A stretch of DNA of 9,939 nt from Bacteroidales bacterium UBA5072. Its GTDB lineage: Bacteria; Bacteroidota; Bacteroidia; Bacteroidales; UBA10428. How positions within the stretch are numbered: the first letter of the stretch is position 1; every line of letters starts with the position of its first letter. A program made the position numbers and the translations under genes. The notes under the pieces were generated by a model. The model ran no database searches and was not told the origin of the DNA. It was given only the letters and a program-made list of their open reading frames with translations. The stretch spans positions 42,499 through 52,437 of the forward strand of contig DIAS01000089.1 of NCBI GenBank assembly GCA_002415855.1. The letters are read 5' to 3'. Positions 5,333 through 9,939 of this stretch are shown in pieces.

Positions 5333-7573
5333 TTAATTAAGCAGGTGCCGTGATACGGCAATGCGGTTTACCTCCTCCTGTGCTTCAGCATTCAACGCTT
5401 GCAGCTCCTGTAACAGGCGGCTGTCTTTCTCAATGTACTTTCTGACAGAGTCAATGATCATATCGAGTTCTTCCAAGGTTTGCTGACAGATTTTCAGATT
5501 GCGGGGCACCGATTCATTTTGTTTGATTCTCAGCATTCCTTCCAAAAATAATCCATATCTGTCGGCATATCTGACCAGATAGCGTGAAGTCATTGATCCA
5601 TAACGTGATTGAAGAACCTTCCACAGCGAATGGTCCCTGGCGTATGTTGCCGAATTCCACATAAAATCAGCAGCTGTAGCCATTCTGATCAAATCAATTT
5701 CCGAGTGCGGGGAGAAATTGATAAGGAACATTGTTGTATCAAGTTTTGAGAAGTGCTCACGGATATCAGCATTGGTGAAGGGTTCAAATATATTGAACAG
5801 CCTGACTTTTCCCGGATACCAGGGATCATTACCCGCATAATGTCCCCAGTGGGTGTAAATCTGCATGGAATTGTCCATGAAAACAGGTCTGGAACCGCTG
5901 AAAGCTATATACCGGTCAATATCCGCGTCATCTGTATTCATACTGAAATACGAGCAACCGGCATAAAAATTCCGGGTTTCCTTTCCCTTTCGGTCGGTGT
6001 CATGTTCAAAGCCGCAATAATCCAACAGCTGGTTGTGAAATATTCGATATCCGGAGCAATCCTCTGGAAATATGCAAGTCAGCGTTGAATCAGCAGGTTT
6101 TGCGAAATCAGGGAATTCTGCAAAAGAAAATATTCCGACGAACCGATCAGAATCAAAGGACAGATCTTCACGAAAGGCTCCATTGACCTTATAGCGGACA
6201 AGCTCCTCAACTAACCGGTTTTGCTGCAAATCACCTTCGTGTTTGCTTTTTGTAAAGACGCAATAGCGATCAGGAAAATCAGGGTAATCAACGATACGGG
6301 CATTGTGAAAGACAGGCTGCTTCTTTTCAATCATCTGCAAAACAGTAAGCGCTGCGTACAATATGCCGGTACTGTTGTTTCCGCCCAGAAATACCAGGTT
6401 TGGCATATTGGCCGGTGCATGTATGAAGTATCCCTGCGGATGGCCCTGAATGGCTTTCGTGGGTAAGGATTCCCTATATTCCTCGAACAATCCTGTTGAT
6501 CCCATATTGAATACAAGTCTTGCCTGACTGATCTGAAGGTGATCTGAATCAAAAACAATCTGTTTGTCAGGAATATGAAGTGCATCCTGCAACAGCCCGG
6601 CAGCCTTGAGTATCAATGCATCAGCCTGTGCCGGTATTACAATAAGAGGTAATTTTTCAGGATCCATGCCCTGGACCCTGAAAACAACCGATTCCATTTT
6701 CTGATACTTTTTCGGCGTTGGAACAATGGCCTCATAGGGCAACAAGGTTGTATCCGTATAATCAACCATCCGTTCAGCCACAGAGAAATTACGATCGGAA
6801 TAGGAGAAGTTCACACTGTCTATCCACATGGTACCTTTGGCCTTCAATCCGATGACCAATTTGACATAATGGGCCTCCGTTGGAATATCACCATCGGGAA
6901 AAGGGAAATGAGCTGTTTTTCCGATTAACCTGCCCCATCCAAAATTGTCAATCCGGGAGTAGTTGGCAAAGGAGAGTGATTTAAAGGAATTGTCTACATA
7001 TTGATCTGCCTGGGGAAAACGCATCTGTGAGCTGACCGGGTTCTTGTTCCTGTCAAAATAAAGAAGACGCACATCGACTGCGTCATACATGCTGATTCCC
7101 AGTCTTGTCCTTACCGGACGAATGTCCTCGAGTTTTACAAAGAGCGACAAGATATAATTGCCCGGTATGACCTTGATAAAATCACTCATGATGCCATCTC
7201 CCTGTTCATCAGTTTCATAAGCATTATCTCTGATGATTTTTACGGCCCTGTAGCCCGACCAGGCCTCATCAGGATGATACAACGTTTCGGAACGCGTATC
7301 AACCCAGCGGACATGCTGACCCACCTGCTGCCAACCGTCAATTACAAAGGAAGACGTTGAATTGTCAAGTACGAAAGTTCTTCCGGTTTCAAAGGAATGA
7401 TTACGGACCAGGTTGCCCTTTTCAAACCGTTGTAACCTTGCGCGGTAAGGAATAGTCAAGGGTGCTTCGGTTGACCATGTATACCGCTGGTCTTCAATAT
7501 TACTATTCCTTTTACATCCTCCGGTAAACAGGCTGGTAAACAATGTCAGCAGTATAAAAAGCCGCATTATCAT
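5333..7573 (-). CDS. Lipoprotein with GH84/GH20-like architecture and shortened barrel
   Basis: This 746-residue protein starts with a lipoprotein signal (hydrophobic 4-17, then TGGC with C20 as the likely lipidated Cys), so it is probably anchored in the envelope. Residues 54-256 (NLVRNHSFE ... GTMWIDSVNFSY) look like a carbohydrate-binding beta-sandwich of the CBM4/9 type. Residues 281-420 (IVPTPKKYQ ... GYFIHAPANMPNLVFLGGNN, then ILYAALTVLQMI) resemble the N-terminal domain of GH20/GH84 beta-N-acetylhexosaminidases. DYPDFPDRY (429-437) marks where the catalytic barrel should begin. The segment 560-655, especially TAADFMWNSATY (633-644), resembles the late barrel of GH84, and 656-746 is helical. 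However, only about 100 residues separate the barrel start from the segment I align with the late-barrel WTGPG region (about 537), roughly half of what I expect. The usual catalytic Asp pair is not evident. Activity is therefore doubtful. The gene starts 6 bp after folD; ATG 7573 or 7567 could be used. Confidence 0.9.
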   Translation of the reverse strand: MIMRLFILLTLFTSLFTGGCKRNSNIEDQRYTWSTEAPLTIPYRARLQRFEKGNLVRNHSFETGRTFVLDNSTSSFVIDGWQQVGQHVRWVDTRSETLYHPDEAWSGYRAVKIIRDNAYETDEQGDGIMSDFIKVIPGNYILSLFVKLEDIRPVRTRLGISMYDAVDVRLLYFDRNKNPVSSQMRFPQADQYVDNSFKSLSFANYSRIDNFGWGRLIGKTAHFPFPDGDIPTEAHYVKLVIGLKAKGTMWIDSVNFSYSDRNFSVAERMVDYTDTTLLPYEAIVPTPKKYQKMESVVFRVQGMDPEKLPLIVIPAQADALILKAAGLLQDALHIPDKQIVFDSDHLQISQARLVFNMGSTGLFEEYRESLPTKAIQGHPQGYFIHAPANMPNLVFLGGNNSTGILYAALTVLQMIEKKQPVFHNARIVDYPDFPDRYCVFTKSKHEGDLQQNRLVEELVRYKVNGAFREDLSFDSDRFVGIFSFAEFPDFAKPADSTLTCIFPEDCSGYRIFHNQLLDYCGFEHDTDRKGKETRNFYAGCSYFSMNTDDADIDRYIAFSGSRPVFMDNSMQIYTHWGHYAGNDPWYPGKVRLFNIFEPFTNADIREHFSKLDTTMFLINFSPHSEIDLIRMATAADFMWNSATYARDHSLWKVLQSRYGSMTSRYLVRYADRYGLFLEGMLRIKQNESVPRNLKICQQTLEELDMIIDSVRKYIEKDSRLLQELQALNAEAQEEVNRIAVSRHLLN

Positions 7574-7579
7574 ATCATG

Positions 7580-8461
7580 TTAAGGGTAGATTTCGTGTTT
7601 AGCAGCAATCAGCGTATTCTTCAGCAATGATACGATCGTCATCAGGCCTACTCCTCCCGGAACAGGTGTAATATAACTGCATTTCGGAGCCACCTCATCG
7701 AATCTGACGTCACCCAGTAACTTCCATCCCGATTTTGTCACATCTGATTTAACACGTGTGATGCCAACATCGATGACAACGGCTCCTTCTTTAACCATTC
7801 CGGCGGTGACAAATCCTGGCTTACCGAGGGCGGCGATCACAATATCACTGGCTCTTACAACATCATCCAGATTTCGGGTACGGCTGTGGCACAGGGTAAC
7901 AGTAGCATCCCCCGGGTCTGCCTTTTGCGAAAGAAGGATGCTAATAGGTTTGCCGACAATGTTACTGCGTCCAACAACAACGCAGCTTTTTCCTGATGTC
8001 TGTATGCCATATCTTTTAATCAGCTCCATAATACCGGCAGGAGTGGCTGAAATAAATGCCGGAAGACCCAGTACCATTCTCCCAAGGTTCACCGGGTGAA
8101 ACCCATCAACATCCTTTCGAGGGTCAATGGCTTCAATAACCTTTTGCTCAGAAATATGATCAGGTAAAGGGAGCTGAACAATAAAACCATCTATATCTTC
8201 ATTTCTATTCAGTTCATGCACGGTGTTCAGCAGGGTGCTTTCATCAATATCGGATTCATACCTGATCAGGGTAGATTTAAAACCAACTTCCTCACAGGCT
8301 TTTACTTTACCTGCCACGTAGGTTTCACTGGCACCATCATGTCCAACCAAAACTGCCGCCAGGTGAGGCGTTTTGCAACCCCTGTCTTTCAATTGCTGAA
8401 CTTCACGGGCTATTTCCACTTTGATCTCGGCAGAGATCTTTTTTCCATCAATGAGTTGCAT
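7580..8461 (-). CDS. folD: Bifunctional methylenetetrahydrofolate dehydrogenase/cyclohydrolase FolD
   Basis: FolD oxidises 5,10-methylene-tetrahydrofolate with NADP+ and hydrolyses the methenyl product to 10-formyl-tetrahydrofolate, supplying one-carbon units for purines and initiator tRNA. The protein has 293 residues, a normal length. GASETYVAGKVKACEEVGF (43-61) carries the active-site Tyr48 and Lys52, matching Y50 and K54 of E. coli FolD as I remember it. Other motifs are DGFIVQLPLP (91-100), KDVDGFHPVN (116-125, with D119), VVVGRSNIVGKP (161-172) in the dinucleotide-binding domain, TVTLCHSRT (187-195) and TPVPGGVGLMT (265-275). All expected catalytic residues are present. It lies 16 bp after ffh and 6 bp before the lipoprotein gene, so co-transcription with both is likely. 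No Shine-Dalgarno is seen. Confidence 0.98.
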   Translation of the reverse strand: MQLIDGKKISAEIKVEIAREVQQLKDRGCKTPHLAAVLVGHDGASETYVAGKVKACEEVGFKSTLIRYESDIDESTLLNTVHELNRNEDIDGFIVQLPLPDHISEQKVIEAIDPRKDVDGFHPVNLGRMVLGLPAFISATPAGIMELIKRYGIQTSGKSCVVVGRSNIVGKPISILLSQKADPGDATVTLCHSRTRNLDDVVRASDIVIAALGKPGFVTAGMVKEGAVVIDVGITRVKSDVTKSGWKLLGDVRFDEVAPKCSYITPVPGGVGLMTIVSLLKNTLIAAKHEIYP

Positions 8462-8477
8462 GCCGGTATGGTTTAGG

Positions 8478-9815
8478 TTATTTTCCCCGCATGGCCGGCA
8501 TATTGCCCATCATGCGCATGGGATTCTTATTGGTGGTTATCATTTTCATGAGTTTACGGGTTTCATCGAACTGCTTGATCAAACGGTTGACCTCCTGAAT
8601 GCTCGTTCCGCTTCCATCCGCTATTCGTTTCCGGCGTGTCCCGTTAAGAACCTCAGGATTTTCCCTTTCCACGGGCGTCATGGAGAAAATGATGGCTTCA
8701 ATTCCTTTAAAGGCATTATCGTCCATGTCAAGGTTTTTCAAAGCCTTTCCTACACCGGGAATCATACTGGCCAATTCCTTGATGTTTCCCATTTTCTTGA
8801 TCTGCTGGACCTGGTTCAGAAAATCGCTGAAGGTAAACTGGTTCTTGGCAATCTTCTTCTGGATCTTCCGTGCTTCCTCCACATCAAATTGTTCCTGGGC
8901 CTTCTCAACCAGCGTAACAATGTCTCCCATACCCAATATACGGTCCGCCATACGTTCGGGATGAAACAGCTCGATCGACTCGAGCTTTTCCCCGGCACTT
9001 ACGAACTTTATGGGTTTATCCACCACCGAACGAATGGACAATGCAGCCCCTCCCCTGGTATCGCCATCAAGTTTTGTGAGAACAACCCCGTCAAAGTTCA
9101 ACCTTTCATTAAATTCTTTGGCTGTATTAACTGCATCCTGCCCCGTCATGGCATCCACCACAAACAGTATCTCCTGCGGAAGAATATTCTTCTTGATTGA
9201 TTCGATCTCATTCATCATCTCCGCATCAATAGCCAGTCGTCCTGCTGTATCTACAATTACAAGATCATAACCAAGGCGTTTTGCTTCCTTAATACCTGAC
9301 TGGGCAATTTTTACCGGATCACGGTTCCCGTCTTCCGTATACAGGGGAACCCCTATCTGCTGACCGAGGATCTTCAACTGTTCAATGGCTGCCGGACGGT
9401 ATACGTCACCTGCAATCAACATGGGGTTTTTGCCTCTTTTCTGCTTCAAATGGCTGGCCAGCTTGGCAGAAAAGGTGGTTTTACCGGATCCCTGCAAACC
9501 TGCAATTAGAATCACTGCCGGATTCCCTTTTAGATTGATATCAACATGCGCACCCCCCATTAAGTCAGTGAGTTCGTCATGCACGATCTTGACCATCATC
9601 TGGCCAGGTTTTACAGAAGTCAGGATTTTTTGTCCAAGGGCCTGCTGTTTAACATTATCGGTAAATGATTTGGCAATTTTGTAGTTGACATCTGCATCAA
9701 GAAGCGCGCGGCGGATTTCTTTAAGCGTTTCTGCCACATTAATTTCGGTAATCCTGCCTTCGCCTTTTAATATCTTAAAGGACCTTTCAAGTCTGTCGGA
9801 TAAATTATCAAACAT
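8478..9815 (-). CDS. ffh: Signal recognition particle protein Ffh (SRP54)
   Basis: Ffh is the GTPase of the signal recognition particle. With 4.5S RNA it binds emerging signal sequences and delivers ribosomes to FtsY at the membrane. The 445-residue protein has the usual N, G and M domains. The N domain is about 1-95. The G domain has the P-loop AGLQGSGKTT (105-114), DTAGRL (189-194), TKLDGDTRGG (247-256) and SAGEKLESIELFHP (273-286). In the M domain, from about 305, MTPVERENPEVLNGTRRKRIADGSG (379-403) holds the conserved RNA-binding segment. The C-terminus after residue 427 is short and methionine-containing (NPMRMMGNMPAM). The start at ATG 9815 gives the standard N-terminus MFDNLSDRLE. It is the first gene of the minus-strand cluster. 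A 14-bp tandem repeat array begins 26 bp upstream. No 4.5S RNA gene was recognised here. Confidence 0.98.
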   Translation of the reverse strand: MFDNLSDRLERSFKILKGEGRITEINVAETLKEIRRALLDADVNYKIAKSFTDNVKQQALGQKILTSVKPGQMMVKIVHDELTDLMGGAHVDINLKGNPAVILIAGLQGSGKTTFSAKLASHLKQKRGKNPMLIAGDVYRPAAIEQLKILGQQIGVPLYTEDGNRDPVKIAQSGIKEAKRLGYDLVIVDTAGRLAIDAEMMNEIESIKKNILPQEILFVVDAMTGQDAVNTAKEFNERLNFDGVVLTKLDGDTRGGAALSIRSVVDKPIKFVSAGEKLESIELFHPERMADRILGMGDIVTLVEKAQEQFDVEEARKIQKKIAKNQFTFSDFLNQVQQIKKMGNIKELASMIPGVGKALKNLDMDDNAFKGIEAIIFSMTPVERENPEVLNGTRRKRIADGSGTSIQEVNRLIKQFDETRKLMKMITTNKNPMRMMGNMPAMRGK

Positions 9816-9840
9816 CTATTTTATTATTAGTTACTGTCAC

Positions 9841-9938
9841 TTCCTTCTTCAATCTTCCTTCTTCAATCATCCTTCTTCAATCTTCCTTCTTCAATCTTCC
9901 TTCTTCAATCTTCCTTCTTCAATCTTCCTTCTTCAATC
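9841..9938. repeat. Tandem repeat: seven copies of a 14-bp unit
   Basis: The plus-strand unit TTCCTTCTTCAATC occurs seven times head to tail with no spacer. The third copy (9869-9882) differs only by A in place of the first T; the other six are identical. The last base of the window (9939) is A, which could begin another copy of that variant, so the array may continue to the right. On the minus strand, the sense of ffh, the unit is purine-rich (12 of 14 bases). Because 14 is not a multiple of three, minus-strand reading frames meet TGA every 42 bp, so the array is not coding in that direction. It lies in the presumed ffh leader or promoter region. Confidence 0.97.
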
Positions 9939-9939
9939 A

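Noticed and set aside
6000..6400. D548-D549 of the lipoprotein as the GH84 catalytic Asp pair
   Set aside because: Spacing to the following FMDN segment is only about 16 residues, whereas the real pair should lie much further upstream. By eye it matches a loop after the WTGPG-like strand.
8421..9200. A 259-codon open frame on the plus strand, antisense to ffh and the start of folD
   Set aside because: It lies within strongly conserved ffh and folD sequence on the other strand. Its translation has no recognisable domain and a composition typical of antisense shadows.
9841..9939. The 14-bp array as a CRISPR array
   Set aside because: The units are contiguous, far too short and have no unique spacers. 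It is a simple minisatellite.
9841..9939. The array as coding sequence on the plus strand
   Set aside because: All three plus-strand frames lack stops there, but no start codon or upstream gene leads into it, and the open frames follow simply from the repeat lacking stop trinucleotides.

Overview
The window looks like ordinary chromosomal sequence from a Bacteroidota (Bacteroidetes-type) bacterium. Four things suggest this. FolD and Ffh read like the Bacteroidota versions as I remember them. None of the seven complete genes has a Shine-Dalgarno sequence at normal spacing. Good matches to the Bacteroidota -7 element (TAnnTTTG) lie upstream of truA. A large surface-type lipoprotein sits among housekeeping genes. 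This is a judgement from gene content, not a database assignment.

Layout, left to right. Bases 1-502 (minus) hold the N-terminal 167 codons of a MoxR-family AAA+ ATPase whose C-terminus lies outside the window. A 356-bp divergent intergenic region follows. Then come two plus-strand genes: truA (tRNA pseudouridine synthase, 859-1611) and a small exported YfiR/DUF4154-like protein (1709-2215). From there to 9815 every gene is on the minus strand, in transcription order: ffh (9815-8478), folD (8461-7580), a 746-residue lipoprotein resembling GH84/GH20 enzymes (7573-5333), a 12-repeat TPR protein (5260-3839), a ComA-type phosphosulfolactate synthase (3810-3001) and aroE (2982-2230). The gaps are 16, 6, 72, 28 and 18 bp, so a single operon is likely, perhaps with extra initiation in the 72-bp gap. 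The YfiR-like gene and aroE converge with only 14 bp between their stops. At the right edge, upstream of ffh, is a tandem array of seven 14-bp units that may run past the window.

How the genes relate. The putative operon mixes protein targeting (Ffh), one-carbon folate metabolism (FolD), the aromatic precursor pathway (AroE) and a sulfonate-forming enzyme (ComA, sulfite plus PEP). The lipoprotein and TPR protein are of unknown role. Apart from a possible link between ComA and sulfonate or sulfonolipid metabolism, I see no shared pathway. The grouping probably reflects co-transcription rather than one system.

I found no convincing undescribed multi-gene system, CRISPR array, mobile element, tRNA or rRNA. 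The items most worth a second look are the lipoprotein, whose GH84-like barrel appears to have lost much of its first half including the usual catalytic Asp pair, the ComA homolog in a Bacteroidota-like genome, and the 14-bp repeat array in front of ffh.
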